Origin: Tamarix chinensis
Taxonomy: Eukaryota; Streptophyta; Magnoliopsida; Caryophyllales; Tamaricaceae
Reading direction: 5' to 3'
DNA length: 64,000 nt
Assembly: GCA_030549775.1 (NCBI GenBank)
Contig: CM060173.1
Coordinates: 28,090,032-28,154,031, forward strand
A model generated the notes under the pieces. The model ran no database searches. It was given only the letters and a program-made list of their open reading frames with translations, and was not told where the DNA came from. Below are positions 1 to 11,992 of this stretch, piece by piece (within the stretch, counting starts at the first letter, position 1; each line of letters starts with the position of its first letter). The position numbers were made by a program, and so were the translations under genes.

Positions 1-409
1 TCAATCATTCCAACTTGGTATGGGGGTTCCCACTGGTACAAAATAACCTAGTTTTAAAAATTGGTTACCCACCAGAAAAATCGGGTTGGACTTGTTTGAC
101 TTGGTATACATTAAACGACATTGTTTCAGTCATAGGGTGAAAAAATTCAAGGGGCAAATGATCCGGGTTGACTCAGTTGATAGAAGTAATTTTCAATAAA
201 ACCATTGTTACACTGGTTGAACAAGGTATGGGAGGTCCCCTAGGTTTAATTTAGTATGATTTTTAAAAATTTAGCAAAAATGTGTAGGAGTATGTTGCAT
301 ACTAAAAATGTTCCACCTTAATTTTGGGCCAACTGTATGAAAGCAACCACATGTTCTTAGCATGTTACATTAAGAAATTATTGGGCTTATATCAGCATAT
401 GAGAAATTA

Positions 410-2471
410 TGGGGCATAAAACCATTAGTGAGTTAATTTTGAGTATTTAGACGTATATGTTATGCATTTGTGCCTAATCAAGAATGTAGCAAGTTTGATA
501 CAAAGGCAGTTTATTGTATAAGTTATGGGATATGATAATTAGTGGAAAGGTTGGAGATTTTGTGATTCGTTAACAAAACATTGTTATACATCACGAAATG
601 TGGTGTTGATGAGGCATCATCATGGTGATCGCCACAAGCAATATTATTACTAAATTCTAAAGAGATGTAGGACCAAGTGGACCAAGTGTTGAAGTAGATG
701 GAAGTGCAACCACAAGTAAAAGAAGAAAAACCAACATAAGAAACATTAGTTAGTGTTGAATTGTTACATGATCAAGTCAAAGTAAGATCTTCTAATAAAA
801 TAAAAATTCCTTTATAGGAAAAGAGTACAAGCTAAGTATCTAGAAAAAGAGAGACAAAATTAGATGGGAGAAGTAAAAGAAATTAATGTTCTCTAACAAC
901 AACTAAGTGCGTAAGCCTAATCCTGAATATGCAAATGCAACTTGATAGAAGATAACAACATAATAGAGCCAATCATGTTATAGAAGAAGAGATAAAGATA
1001 CTAAAATAGAATGCAATGTGGGAGTTAGTGCCATGACCTGACATAGTATAACCTATTTAATTCAAGTGGTTGTACAAGGTGAAGACTTATCCTGATAAAT
1101 TAGTAGAAATATAAAATACTTGGTTGGTGGCTCGAGAGCTTTCACAAAAAAAATATGGTTTGGACTATAATGAAACATTTAATCCAATTTCCAAAATTAC
1201 AACTATGCGAGTGTTTTTAGGTTTGGTAGCAAACAAGTCTTGGAAGCTTTAGTAGATAGATGTTAAAAATGCATTTTTACATGGTGAATTAGATCAGGAG
1301 CTATATATGAAGCAACCAAAAGCCTTTCCATTGTAAGATTTACCTAAGCTATATGTTCAAGTTGAAAAAGGCTCTATATGGCTTGAAGTAGACACTAAGG
1401 ACATGGTATGGAAAAATTGATGAGCTTCTTTTGCAGAGTGCATATTCAATGTCACTAGTAGATTCAAGTTTATTTGTTAAAGTTCAAGATGGTAAGCTAG
1501 TTAAAGTGCTAGTATATGTAGACGATATCATTATGACTAGAGATGATGATGAAGAGATTTGTCAAATCAGAAGTAACATATATATATGTTTCCAAATGAA
1601 GGTGCTCGGAGAATGATAACACTTTCTAGGACTTGAGATTGATAAGATTAGAAAAAAGGTTATTTTTATGTCGATAGAAGTATGCCCAAGAATTATTAAA
1701 ATATTACAAAATGTCAGGTTCTAAACTAATTTCAATGCTAATGGAGGTTAATGAGAGGTCAACAATAGGAAGCAATCTCGATGATGCCACCATGTATAGG
1801 TAGTTAATAGGTAGTTTAATATACCTAATTATGACGACCTGATGTATCACATGAAATTGGTATAATAGGTCAAGTCATGTCAAACCCAAAGAAATCTCAT
1901 CTAGAAGTTGTACATCGAAGTTTGAGGTATGTGAAAAATACACTTAACTATGGTATTTAATACAAGAATGGTTTACTATGTGAAGTTAAAGGGTACTATG
2001 ATGTTGATTATGTAGGTGACAATGAGACTCATCGTTCAACAACTGGATGTAAGTTTTCCCTTGGATTTGGAGTAGTGTCTTGGTTTAGTAAGAGACAACT
2101 TAATGTTTCTTTATCAAGTATATAAGCTTAATACAAAGCGACAACAATGGAAGCACAATAATGTATATGGCTAATGTAGCTTTCACAAAATCTACATCAA
2201 TTAGTAAATTATGTGGTGAAGTTATATTACGACAATCAATCAACAATTCACTTAATAGAAAATCTAGTGTTTCATGCTAGGAATAAGTTTGCAAAGTTTC
2301 ACTATCATTTTATCCAAGATAAGGTTTTGAAAGGAGAATTAAGATGAATTATATAAAAATAGAAGATCAGACGATAAGTATATTTAAGAAGGGACTTAGT
2401 GGTCTAAAGTTTAAATATTTTAGAAGACAACTGAATATGACTACAAGATGATGTAATCATTAAGGGGAGAG
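410..2471 (+). pseudogene. Decayed Ty1/copia pol: integrase C-terminus, reverse transcriptase, RNase H
   Basis: Conceptual translation, with many stops and frame changes, follows the copia pol order. At about 410-640 it resembles the integrase C-terminal segment (SKFDTKAVYC, then TSRNVV and DEASSWW-like text). At about 970-1640 it is reverse transcriptase: WELVP, then ARGF-like, GLDYNETFNPISKI, DVKNAFLHGELDQELYM, LKKALYGLK and the catalytic box LVYVDDII near 1500-1530. From about 1960-2430 it is RNase H (ETHRSTTGCKFSLG, then a decayed copy of the AEY/EA segment, then YYDNQSTIHLIEN). A purine tract at 2462-2471 precedes the 3' LTR. The longest open stretch is only 61 codons (1431-1616). Gag and protease lie outside the window or are lost. 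The family assignment is firm; the exact lineage is not resolved. Confidence 0.9.
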
Positions 2472-2755
2472 TGTTAAATAGATAGTGATTACACCTATAC
2501 TAACTTTAATTAATTAGTTTACTAAAACTAATTTACTAAATTAAGATTGGTTACTTCTATTATTAGTAAGGCTTAGTATATAAAAAAAGGGGAAATTGTC
2601 GTAAAAACAAGCCATGAATAGATAAAAGGAAAGAGAAAAAAGAAAAAGAAGGAGACGAAGAGAGAAAGAGAGGAAAAGAGAGAAAATTAGAAAGGTGATA
2701 AATTATGAATGTTATATAAAATTTAATAAAGCAATATTTTTGACACCGTTCGTGT
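2462..2755 (+). mobile_element. Polypurine tract and start of copia 3' LTR
   Basis: The tract aaggggagag at 2462-2471 directly follows the RNase H remnant, and the LTR would begin with tgttaaatag at 2472. A TATA-like tataaaaaaa lies near 2578. The 3' end of the LTR is not certain; a TG...CA reading could close near 2750 (ttttgaca). No second LTR is in the window, so the boundary cannot be checked by alignment. Confidence 0.55.
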
Positions 2756-3019
2756 TTCGCAATAAAAATTACCTCATTTGATATTTTTTTTTATCTTTAT
2801 CAATTATATAAAATGATAGGACAAAAAAGTTGTCCTTACTAGCACTCCGTTAAAATTGTTAATATGAATGTTTTCTTAAAAACAAATTCTACTTGAGTTT
2901 TTTGAATCATAAAAAAGCAATTCTTTTATTTACTAGCACATCTAACTTTTAATTAGCTCCTTCTGGGCACAGAAAAAGCCAAAACATGGCAAAGGGACAT
3001 CTAACTTTTAATCAAGGTT

Positions 3020-3116
3020 GCACAGGGACGGGGACGGGGGCGGAAAAACGGGGACAAAATGAAACGCGAAAATGCCATTTCTTAAAAATTTAGGAAGCGG
3101 GGACGGCAGGAAACGT

Positions 3117-3187
<71 letters not shown>

Positions 3188-3445
3188 TTTTTTAAAAATC
3201 GATTAAACTTATTAAAATTAAGAGAGAAAAAAATTTCTAAAATTAACTCTTATATTAGTTAATTTTAATTATTAATAATTATTTTTTAATAAAAAAATTA
3301 ATTAAATATATTTTAATATAAATTTTAATTTGGAAAGAAGCTCGATCCTTACCAAATATTTCTCTACTAATAGGGAGCAGCCGGTCTAATATTCCTATTG
3401 CCCGTTTCTGTCCCCGAATGTTTCCGAGACGCGAAATGTGGGCAC
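3020..3445. mobile_element. Possible MITE with G-rich inverted ends
   Basis: The left end carries gggacggggacgggggcgg followed by aaaaacggggac. The right end, read on the reverse strand, carries cggaaacattcggggacag followed by aaacggg, so the two ends are loosely inverted. A long TA dinucleotide run and AT-rich sequence fill the middle. No clear target duplication was found, so the exact limits are uncertain. Confidence 0.4.
3120..3184. repeat. (TA)n microsatellite
   Basis: An almost pure TA dinucleotide run of about 60 bases, inside the G-rich possible MITE. It can form a cruciform and its length is probably variable. Confidence 0.95.
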
Positions 3446-3455
3446 ATAGCTTTTA

Positions 3456-3555
3456 ATTAGCAAAGGGTGGATTCCCGGTCAATAATCTTTTGTGCAATGG
3501 TGCTTCGACGACAACACCGCTTCATATTAGCAAAGGGTGGATTCCCGGTCAATAA
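3456..3555. repeat. Pair of identical 30-bp direct repeats, 70 bp apart
   Basis: The 30 bases 3456-3485 (starting attagcaaagggtgg) are repeated exactly at 3526-3555. The 40 bases between them are unrelated. This looks like a small local duplication or the footprint of an insertion; no coding sense is seen. Confidence 0.85.
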
Positions 3556-3653
3556 CTTTTAACCAAATATGTGCTAGTATCAATAGTTATAAGTAGGGTT
3601 ACGGTGTTGAGATATGACAAATATAGAGCTTCTGAATGCCTAGGCTTGGAGCC

Positions 3654-4215
3654 GGAAAGTACTAGGTGGAGGATGGACCATTTTTGATTACTTGAAGTTG
3701 ATGTATGCAAAAAACTCCATAACAAGCAGAGGATGGACCACTGTTGTATGAGAAATGGGCACAGACATCACAAACTCTGGAAAGCTAGAGCCGTGGCTTT
3801 GGCGGTCCTTGTGTACCTCATTTGGAAGAACAAAAATGTAGGTTTACATGATGACAACATTCTTAATCCTAAAAGCATCATTGTCCAAGTCCAGAAGTAT
3901 GTATTTAGTGCATTGTATTTTGAAGAGGAAACTAGGAACTTCTTATATGATGTGAGCTAGTGGCCTTATGTATTATGCTATAAGCTTTTGAATTCTGTAT
4001 TTTTGATCCCTGTCATGCTTGTATCTCAAGGACTGAGTCATGGCCATGTTTGGCGCTGGGGTTAACCCTCATTTTTTTGGTTGTAACCGGGGTATGCCGC
4101 ATGTACCTGTAAATTTCTGTTAATATATTTACCATTTCCCAGGAAAGTACTAGGTGGAGGATGGACCATTTTTGATTACTTGATGTTGATGTATGCGAAA
4201 AACTCCATAACAAGC
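3654..4215. repeat. 74-bp near-perfect direct repeats flanking a LINE fragment
   Basis: Positions 3654-3727 and 4142-4215 are 74-bp direct repeats with about two mismatches (both start ggaaagtactaggtgg and end with aacaagc). They enclose the LINE-like 3' fragment exactly, so they may be an unusually long target duplication. Capture during repair is the alternative. Confidence 0.8.
3728..4141 (+). pseudogene. 5'-truncated LINE (non-LTR retrotransposon) 3' fragment
   Basis: The open stretch 3733-3960 (75 codons) contains LWKARAVALAVLVYLIWK, followed after a spacer by IIVQVQKYVFSALY. This resembles the C-terminal end of plant LINE ORF2 proteins, downstream of reverse transcriptase, where an aLvyhIWkaRN-type motif is usual. 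The rest to 4141 is an AT-rich 3' tail without a clear poly(A). The reverse transcriptase itself is missing, so this would be a dead, 5'-truncated insertion. The assignment rests on a short motif, so confidence is moderate. Confidence 0.55.
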
Positions 4216-4239
4216 TAAGGGGTGACATGAGTCTGAATG

Positions 4240-4482
4240 CCTACACCGGTGTAGCTCAGTTGGTTAAGGCACGGGAAGTTGATACAAGTGGTCTGAGGTT
4301 TGATCTTCGTGGCAGCCGCAGTGTGAGAGTTTCAACCCTCCTTTGTGGGGGTGGCTCCTTGTGGACACCACAAGCAGGACTACCGTGAGCTTGGCTGCTG
4401 AGTCACTGTGGTTTACCTCCTCGAAAGCTGTCGGGTCGGCGGTGGGGGCCCTAGGGGCGAGGGTAATCGCCTTTTGATACAA
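4240..4482 (+). mobile_element. tRNA-derived SINE
   Basis: A box A-like tagctcagttgg lies at 4252-4263 and a box B-like ggtttgatctt at 4297-4307, the spacing of an internal RNA polymerase III promoter. The body is about 243 bp and ends cttttgatacaa. It is flanked by an 18-bp target duplication: gtgacatgagtctgaatg at 4222-4239 and gtgacatgagtccaaatg at 4483-4500 (16 of 18 identical). The structure recalls the plant Au-type SINEs, but the family name is from memory and unchecked. Confidence 0.85.
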
Positions 4483-4839
4483 GTGACATGAGTCCAAATG
4501 AATTTCATTAGCGCAGATCCAGCCATCCAAACATGCGTGATCCCAACAGGCATCGAGCCACGTTGGGTGTAAATTTGTCTAGCTTAATTTGATAATCAAT
4601 TTATTTATCTAAATTAATAAATTAAATCAAACTTTCAACAAATTACGAATTAAAGTATAAATAATTCGGGTCTATTTTTTTATATTTAGACTCGTTCAAT
4701 TAATTGAAAAATAAAGTACCCAAATAAGATTGCACAAAAAATAATAAATATAAAAATAGTCTGGGTCTAATAAACTAAATTCAAACCCATGAAATTTAAA
4801 AATATCAAATCTAAACCCGGGTTTGATAGATCTATACTC

Positions 4840-5920
4840 ATCTTATATAATCCAACCTTCCTTCTCATTTATGTTACCACAGCCCTTCCTTCCTCTCATT
4901 GATCTAACAATCTTCCTCCCTCTTTCCTCTTCTCCGACCGCTCTCCTCCCTCTTCGTCTTCCCCAACGATGTGATCGAGCGGAACTGACTCGTACTATCA
5001 TGTCCTAAGCCTCCTGGCTATGTGCTCAAGCTAAAAACTCATTGCTGCTTGTTTGGATGTCCGTGTATGGGTATTGTGTAGCTTCTAACACAACACTCCA
5101 ATCATCACCGCCTCCATGTCTACCCAGAAAAAAATAAACATCGACCATCATCGCTGATAACGACAGTGATGGTTTGTCTGCCTCATCGTCCAGGACAGAC
5201 ACCGACATGTTCCCTTCAGGTACCTGAAAACTTCCTGCTACCTACCCGACGGGCTCCGTGTCGCTTCTAATAGAGCACTCCAATTGCCACTAGCATCATA
5301 TGCGTCATCATCATCATCATTTTTTCATGTACACCCCTCTCACTGGCTACAACACCTTCCTCTTCTCTAGAAAAAGAGCATCACCGATCAGTGCCGCTAA
5401 CGACGGTGGTGGTCCATCTGCCTCACCAACAATCTCCAGGGAAGTCACAAATACGTTCTCCAGTACCTAAAAATGTTGATTGACCACCATCGCCACCATA
5501 TGCAACATCATCATCATCATCAATTTTATCATGTCCATCCTCCTGGCCGGCTACAACACCTTCCTCTTCATCGGAAAGAGAACATCAACCATCGTCGTAG
5601 CTAACGACAAGGGTGGTTCATCCGCCTAATCACCACTGTCCAGGACAGTCCCCCAAACATTATCCGGTACCTCGAAATGCTGATTCATCATCATCATAGT
5701 CAATCTTTGATGGTGACTTGACTGAGTCGCTGTCCCGCATGTAGCAACAACTACGGAAATACAGCATGAAGACAGTACGAACCAGCCCTATGAGTAACCG
5801 CCTCCTTTCCACCAAATTTTAGTAGAACCTGGGTTAGGAAAAGTGCTACTAGGTGCAGATCTTGACACTCTACCGATTATGGTAGTTTTGGTAGATAAGA
5901 ATGAATCCCTTGGATTGTAG
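4840..5920 (-). repeat. Threefold degenerate repeat with old coding potential, unrecognised
   Basis: Three copies of a unit of roughly 205-245 bp can be seen near 5040-5240, 5290-5480 and 5520-5690. Each ends on the + strand with a ggtacctgaaaa-like segment and carries taacgacrgtggtgg-like and atcatcatcatcat stretches. On the - strand the first copy has an open stretch at 5208-5026 containing VLDDEADKPSLSLS and MMVDVYFF. The other two copies give related text (VPDNVWGTVLDSGD; EADGPPPSLA) broken by stops. I do not recognise the protein. It is more GC-rich than its surroundings and could be a pseudogene of a repeat protein or an internal part of an element. Confidence 0.45.
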
Positions 5921-7106
5921 GCACGAGTAGTGTGCTTGCTGCTCCTACTAAGCTCCCTCGCATTGTTCTTTACACCAATTCTAAAGGAACTTTATCTCGT
6001 AATTGCCATGGCAACTGCTTTGCTTTGAATTGGTTGCTCTATAGCCTGCGTTTGCCTGCTCTATGTGTTTTTGCCACATTTCTTTGTTACGGTGCTCTCA
6101 CTGATGGTTGCCTTATCCATTATGATATCGATCATGATTATCTTCTGTTTTAGAAAGTACGAACGAGAGCAATCTTGATACTATTGGATAGGGGTAACTA
6201 GAGGAAGGAGGGATTGACAGAGGGGATAATTAAAGGAATGTGTTAAAGCCCAATGAATATTATCAAGGTATTAAAGCCCAAATAAAATTATTAAGGTATT
6301 AAAGTTCAAGTTTCACACCATAAAAGGCCTAATAAAATTAAATCTTAATGTATATTAACTTTAATTATTCAAGACAAGATTCAATAGTGTAATACTTTAA
6401 ATTGAGTGGGGTGTTATAAGGATTGATTTGGCTACTTATATTAATAAGGTATACTATTCTTTTTGTGATACTGTAACACTCCCAAATTTTACTACTGAAA
6501 AATTTTATTTTATTTAAAAGGATTAGCTGAAGCAAACTAACAATTATGAATTTCGAGAATATTACTGCCACACTTAATACCAGACCAGTTCACTCATACT
6601 GTTCTAATAACAAATGCTAAGGCTAAAAGAGTAAAACACAATTTACAAACCATATTTAACTCATAGTAGTGTACTAAACCATTTTCAAGAATAAAGTCCA
6701 CCAGTGGTGGTTACAAAAACAAGGACCACATTTAAACAGGGGTTTAAAATAGAAAGAGTACAACCCTAGAACTTTCTGGATAGTTCCCTACGCTCTTTCC
6801 CGTTGACCACTTGAATAGCACCTGAAAAGGACCTGCAAGGGACACTGTCCATTGAATAGGCAGGGGCCCCACGAACGGAACCCTTCAGTACTATAATACC
6901 GAGTAATCCTGTAAACACACTTAAAGGCAGGCCCGCAATACAAAACATGATACAACACTATTTACAAATATAATGAGAGGTGCATACATAACATTCATAT
7001 ACTTAACATTCACATACTTAACAAGTCCATAAAATATTAATAGGTCATAATTTACAATTGATACTTATCCTTAAGACATGAGTCCATCATTATTCAATCA
7101 TCTAGG

Positions 7107-7109
<3 letters not shown>

Positions 7110-7141
<32 letters not shown>
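7110..7141. repeat. (TA)n microsatellite
   Basis: A run of about 16 TA units inside giant LTR copy A. Confidence 0.95.
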
Positions 7142-7143
<2 letters not shown>

Positions 7144-7144
7144 A

Positions 7145-7520
7145 TGTAAGTGTAGGAACCCCACTATTATAGCCGGTGGACCAGAATACATATAAGGAAA
7201 AATGCTTCTGACCACTATTATTACTGATAGACCGGTCTCTAGGGCAGAACACTCTTGGCTACTATTATTCACCGGTGGACCAGTCTAGCCTCGACTCACA
7301 TGGTGTTCCACTATGATTACTTAGTGTCTTTTCCATGTCTTATCGCTATTAAGTTTGGTTTTTTGAGCACAGAATACCCCACCATTATAGTCGGTGGACC
7401 TAAAATTATGTAGGGCAAAACACTCTTTTCCACTATTATTCACTAGTGGACCAGTCTCTAGGGCACCCCGACTCCTGGCCACTATTATTCGGCAGTGGAC
7501 CGGTCTGGGTCTAGCTCAAT
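7145..7520. repeat. Diverged CCACTATTAT...GGTGGACC minisatellite in copy A
   Basis: Five or more degenerate units carry ccactattat followed by ggtggaccrg (for example near 7162, 7216, 7260, 7381, 7427 and 7478). They match the regular 56-bp array in copy B (29148-29690), so the array was present in the ancestor of the LTR family. Confidence 0.8.
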
Positions 7521-8439
7521 AATCTTCCTCTTTAAATGATTAGTGTTTTATTCATATCGTATTTGAAAGTGTTTTACCCTTGACATACATGTCTACTTCT
7601 ATCCTCCCAAGAGGGCCCGTCCTATATCTTGAGATTCCTACACCTCTTATGATAAGAGTCTTATCACACCCCGATATCCATTCCTCCTTCCATTTACTCA
7701 TAATGAAAACCTAAATCCTAAAGGTGTGAGTTAAGGGCCATCACATTATGACATTCAAATTCACTCACTACCACTATCTAGGGTTTTCCTTGAAACGCTA
7801 ATTAGACCTATGTAGCCCAACCTTTCTTTTATTTCCCCACACCTCATCTCATTTAGAATCAACCTAATTCTCATCACTCTACTCACCAATTATACATGTG
7901 ACCATGCAACCCTAGTTGGCCACTCAAACCCTAGCACCTTTCTTACGTAAGGCTCATCCTATATAGACTCCATCCACCCTAAAAATCTCCCATGTAGGAG
8001 TTGCATCACTCATTCATTTTAATCATAGCCTCCTTTTATTTTTCCCATCATGGATCATGAAATAATAGGGTCAATCTCATTTCCCTTTAGTCAACTCACT
8101 TCTCCTTTGTTCCTTTTTATCTTTTCACCCCATATCCTATTATTAAACATCCTAGCATGCATGTCCTAGAGGGTCACATCATATAACATCATACATACAA
8201 CATATATAATCATCATCCACATGCCATAAGAAAGTCACATAAGCATACCTTCACTCCAAGTTGCACTACAAATGATTAATCATTAAGCGTAAAATACACA
8301 ATATGGTGTAACACATGGCATATAAGGCACGTAACCCACACATAGTTGTTCTTAGTCATATCTTTACTCGCTTTAGGTTACCAAGCTATCTCCTACACTT
8401 TTTAGGTGACCACTCACCCTTCATAATTGTTACACTTAA

Positions 8440-9620
8440 CATATTTCACATTTGGTAGGTTAAATTTCCAAATTACCCTTCTCCTTTGTTATAATTACTA
8501 TATTACCCTTTAGTTGGATAAATTACCAAATTACCTTTCTTTATTATCATAATTACCAATTTGCTCTTTCGTTGGTTAAATTACCAAATACCCTTCTTCA
8601 ATCTCATTATTACTAAATTGCCCTTTTAGTTGGTTAAATTACCAAATTTTCCTTTAGTTGGTTAAATTACCAAATTACCTTTCTCCATTATCATAATTAC
8701 CAAATTACCCTTTAGTTGGTTAAATTACCAATTACCATTCTTCAATCTCATAATTACCAAATTTCCCTTTTAGATGGTTAAATTACCATTTTGCCCCTCT
8801 CCTTTATCGTAATTACCGATTTACCCTTTAGTTGGTTAAATTATCAAATTACCTTTCTCCATTTTCATAATTACCAAATTGCCGTTTAGTTGGTTAAATT
8901 ACTAATTACCCTTCTTCAATCTCATTATTACTAAATTGCCCTTTTAGTTTGTTAAATTACCAATTTTCCCTTCTCCATTATCCTAATTATCAACTTGCCC
9001 TTTAGTTGGTTAAATTATCAAATTACCTTTCTCTATTTTCATAATTACCAAATTCCCATTTAGTTGGTTAAATTACCAATTTTCCCTTCTCCATTATCAT
9101 AATTGCTAATTTACCCTTCTATTGGTTAAATAACCAAATTAACCTTCTCCATTATCATAATTACCAATTTACTATTTTGTTGGTTAAATTACTAAATTAC
9201 CCTTCTCAATTATTATAATTACCATTTTATCCTTTTATATTATTATAATTTCTAAATTACCCTTTTCTATTATTATAATTACCACTTTATCCTTTTATTT
9301 ATAAAATTACCGTTTTACCATTTTACTTATAAAATTATCATAATACCCTTTACTTATAAAATTACCATTATCCCCTTTCACTTACAATTTACCATTTTTC
9401 CCCTTACTTCCAAAATTACCACAATACCCTTTACTTATAAATTTACCATTTTTCCCTTCTCTTTTAAAATTACCATTTTACCCCTTAACTTATAAAATTA
9501 CCATAATAAACTTGTAAAATTACCATAATACCCTTTACTTATAAATTTACCATTTTTCCCTTGCCTTTTAAAATTACCACAATACCCTTTCACTTACAAA
9601 TTCCCATTTTGCCATTGTAT
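8440..9620. repeat. AT-rich minisatellite with aaattacc core (about 1.2 kb)
   Basis: From 8440 to about 9230 a unit of roughly 60 bp recurs, with ttagttggttaaattacc and ctccattatcataattacc as its halves. From about 9230 to 9620 the unit shrinks to about 30 bp with acttataaaattaccat. No copy of this block is seen in the other giant LTRs, so it expanded only in copy A. Confidence 0.85.
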
Positions 9621-10319
9621 TACACCACTTTTATTAAGTTATCATCACTACATGAATATTAATATTAATGCTCCATTCTTCTCATCAAACTCCACCAACT
9701 ATTATATTTCATCATGATGCACATTAGTACCCACACATATTAGGCCACCTTCTTACACAAGAAATAATACTAAAATGCCTCTGGGGCTTACAATAATAGT
9801 AGTCATGCATTAATGATCATAATAACATAATATAACATGGACAAGTACTTAGCATTTTTCATTAATAACCAAACATTTTCCTTAAGCAATATTTCCACAC
9901 ATAACATAGAAACTATTATGCTTTCTATTTTATCAATCAATAGAAACAACTATATATAATACATTAAACAATATATATATATATCATGCAAAATAGCATA
10001 TTAAAATCATAATGTGCTAGCATACGTTTATCCATGCGTTTAAGTAGGGTTTAATAATTACCTCAATTCCCAAAAAATCAAACCTTACCAGTATCCCGGT
10101 TAAAAATTCAAGATTTTATTAGCAAACCAATACCTAAAAATAATATCAATACTTATCATATTAAAAATAAGAAAACCAAAGAATAAGACTTTATAAAACT
10201 TAATTAATGAAATACTTAACTTAAGATATTATTATACCTTAAAATCATTAACTAAAATAACCCAAAGAAAGGTAGCAAATCAAATACTCATGCAGCATGA
10301 GCTGCATACAAGGCAAGCA

Positions 10320-11480
10320 AGAAAAAGGGGTCGAAGGTGGTATGAAAAGAAGAGGGGGTGCTAATTTCGGGTTAGGGTTTTTTGGCTAGAAAAAAGGGCA
10401 GGTGGGTTAGGATTTAGGGCAAGAGAAGGGTGCAGGGGTGAAGAGGGAGTGTAATTGGTGGTTGAGGATGGGTTTTTGGCAGCCAATGGCGGCGGCAAGG
10501 CTGCAAAGGTGGTTATTAAGGTGGAGGTGGCTGAGAAGGAAGGAAAAGAAAGGGAAAAATGAGGGGCTACAAGGGTTGGTTTCGGCCAAAGGAGGTGAGG
10601 GGGTAGTAGGGGGAGGTTGTAGGGAGTTTACTAAGAAGGAGGAAAAAGAAGAGAAAAAGAAGAGGGGAGGAAGAAGGGGCCTATAGGGTGGTTGGGGTGT
10701 TGTGGTGGTGCAGGGTGGTAGCAGGGGATGCAGAAGGTGGTGCGGGTAGTCAATCAGGCATAGGAAGCGGTAGAGGGAGGTGGCGGTGCAAAATAGGGAT
10801 GGAAATGGAAGGAGAAGAAAAATAGATAAAGAAGTCAGGGGAGGGGACGGAAGGCTCAAGAATGGGCAAGGTGGGCATCGTCGAAGAGAAGAAGACTGAG
10901 AGGGAGAGAAAGGGGGATTAGGTGGCTGGTCAGGGCGGTAGTAGGGTGGCAGGGGTGGTCGGGTGGCAAGGAGAGGGAAGGGAAGAAGAGAAAGAAAGGG
11001 GGCATGCATGAGGAGAGAGGGGTTGGTAGGGTCAATGAGGGGCAAGAAAATGGTGGGGGAGAAAGAGGGAGGTAGGGAGAGAAGTAGGTAGGCAGGTAGT
11101 TGCAGGGCGGCTGTGGTGGTTGGGTATGCTTGGCCATGGACGTTGAAGAGCAAGTTAGGGCAGAAGGTAGAAGAAGAAAGAAAGGTAGAGGAGGGCAGCC
11201 CGATGAAGGGGGGAAGAAGAGTGGGTCGGTCCTGTCTAGGGGAAGAAGGAAGGAAAGAAAAGGAGTGGAGCCTGAGCTGGGCATGCGTGCGCGGGAGATA
11301 GAGGGGAGAAAGGGAGAGATGGGTCAGCAGCCCAACGCGTAGGGGGGTGAGGCTAGCCTGGTTCGAGAGGCCTAAAGGAGGAAAAAGGAAAACGAAAGAA
11401 AGGAGAAAAAGGAAAAAGAAAAGAAAAAAAGGAAAAATAGGGGGAAAATAGGTAAACGAATTTATGGAAAATAAGATATA
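10320..11480. repeat. Purine-rich block of giant LTR copy A
   Basis: The + strand is strongly G+A biased over more than 1.1 kb (ggaggaag, gagaaagaagg and similar). This produces long spurious open frames on both strands, including a Pro/Leu/Ser-rich 367-codon frame on the - strand at 10407-11510. It corresponds in position to the purine/GC-rich blocks of copies B, C and D. I see no gene in it. Confidence 0.8.
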
Positions 11481-11992
11481 ATATTTTTGGTAGATAAATA
11501 AATTTAACAATTTAATTTAATATAATTTAGTATATTGGTTTAAAAAGGATAATCTAAGTAAAATATTGGTTTGGAAAATTATTTAAATAAAATGAGTATA
11601 ATAAAATAAAAAACATATTTATTTTAATTTATTAAATATTCCTATCCAAATTTGTATACTCAAAAAACCATAAAATAATTAAATTAAATAATTTTTAAAG
11701 CTAATTTATCCCAAATAAAAGCTATTTATTAAATTATAGTTTTTTAAAATTTTGAGGGATTACAAATACTGTCATAATACCTCCACATTTAAGCATATTG
11801 GCTGTGAAGTAATTTTTAGGATAGGTGACCCTCCTGAGAAATTTTAGAAATTTTTAAAAAAATTTCAAGGAAGCGAGTGAGTGGAAAAAAAATATGTTAG
11901 AAGGAATCGTATTGATCTATGGGGTCAATCAACCAATCCAAAAGTGCTCCAAGGTAGCCCCGCATGGTTATATTGACTCAGGGTATTACAAA

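Larger units (their letters stand above)
6472..11764 (-). mobile_element. Giant solo LTR, copy A (5.29 kb)
   Basis: It begins tgtaacactccc and ends gggattaca. The flanking 5-mers are gatac (6467-6471) and aatac (11765-11769), a target duplication with one mismatch. It shares its left 150 bp, the CCACTATTAT...GGTGGACC repeats and a purine-rich block with copies B and C. It lacks any gag or pol trace and has no partner LTR, so a solo LTR is the simplest reading. The strand is inferred from homology with copies B and C, where a TATA box lies on the - strand. Confidence 0.8.

Noticed and set aside
4251..4320. A tRNA gene
   Set aside because: Box A and box B are present, but the body extends to 4482 with an 18-bp target duplication and I saw no convincing acceptor stem; a SINE explains it better.
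5932..6153. A 73-codon frame as a small gene
   Set aside because: No recognisable motif, no supporting splice structure and repeat-rich surroundings.
10407..11510. A 367-codon open frame on the - strand, the second longest in the window
   Set aside because: It is Leu/Pro/Ser/Phe-rich low complexity produced by a purine-rich + strand block, and matching blocks occur in every giant LTR copy without a kept frame.
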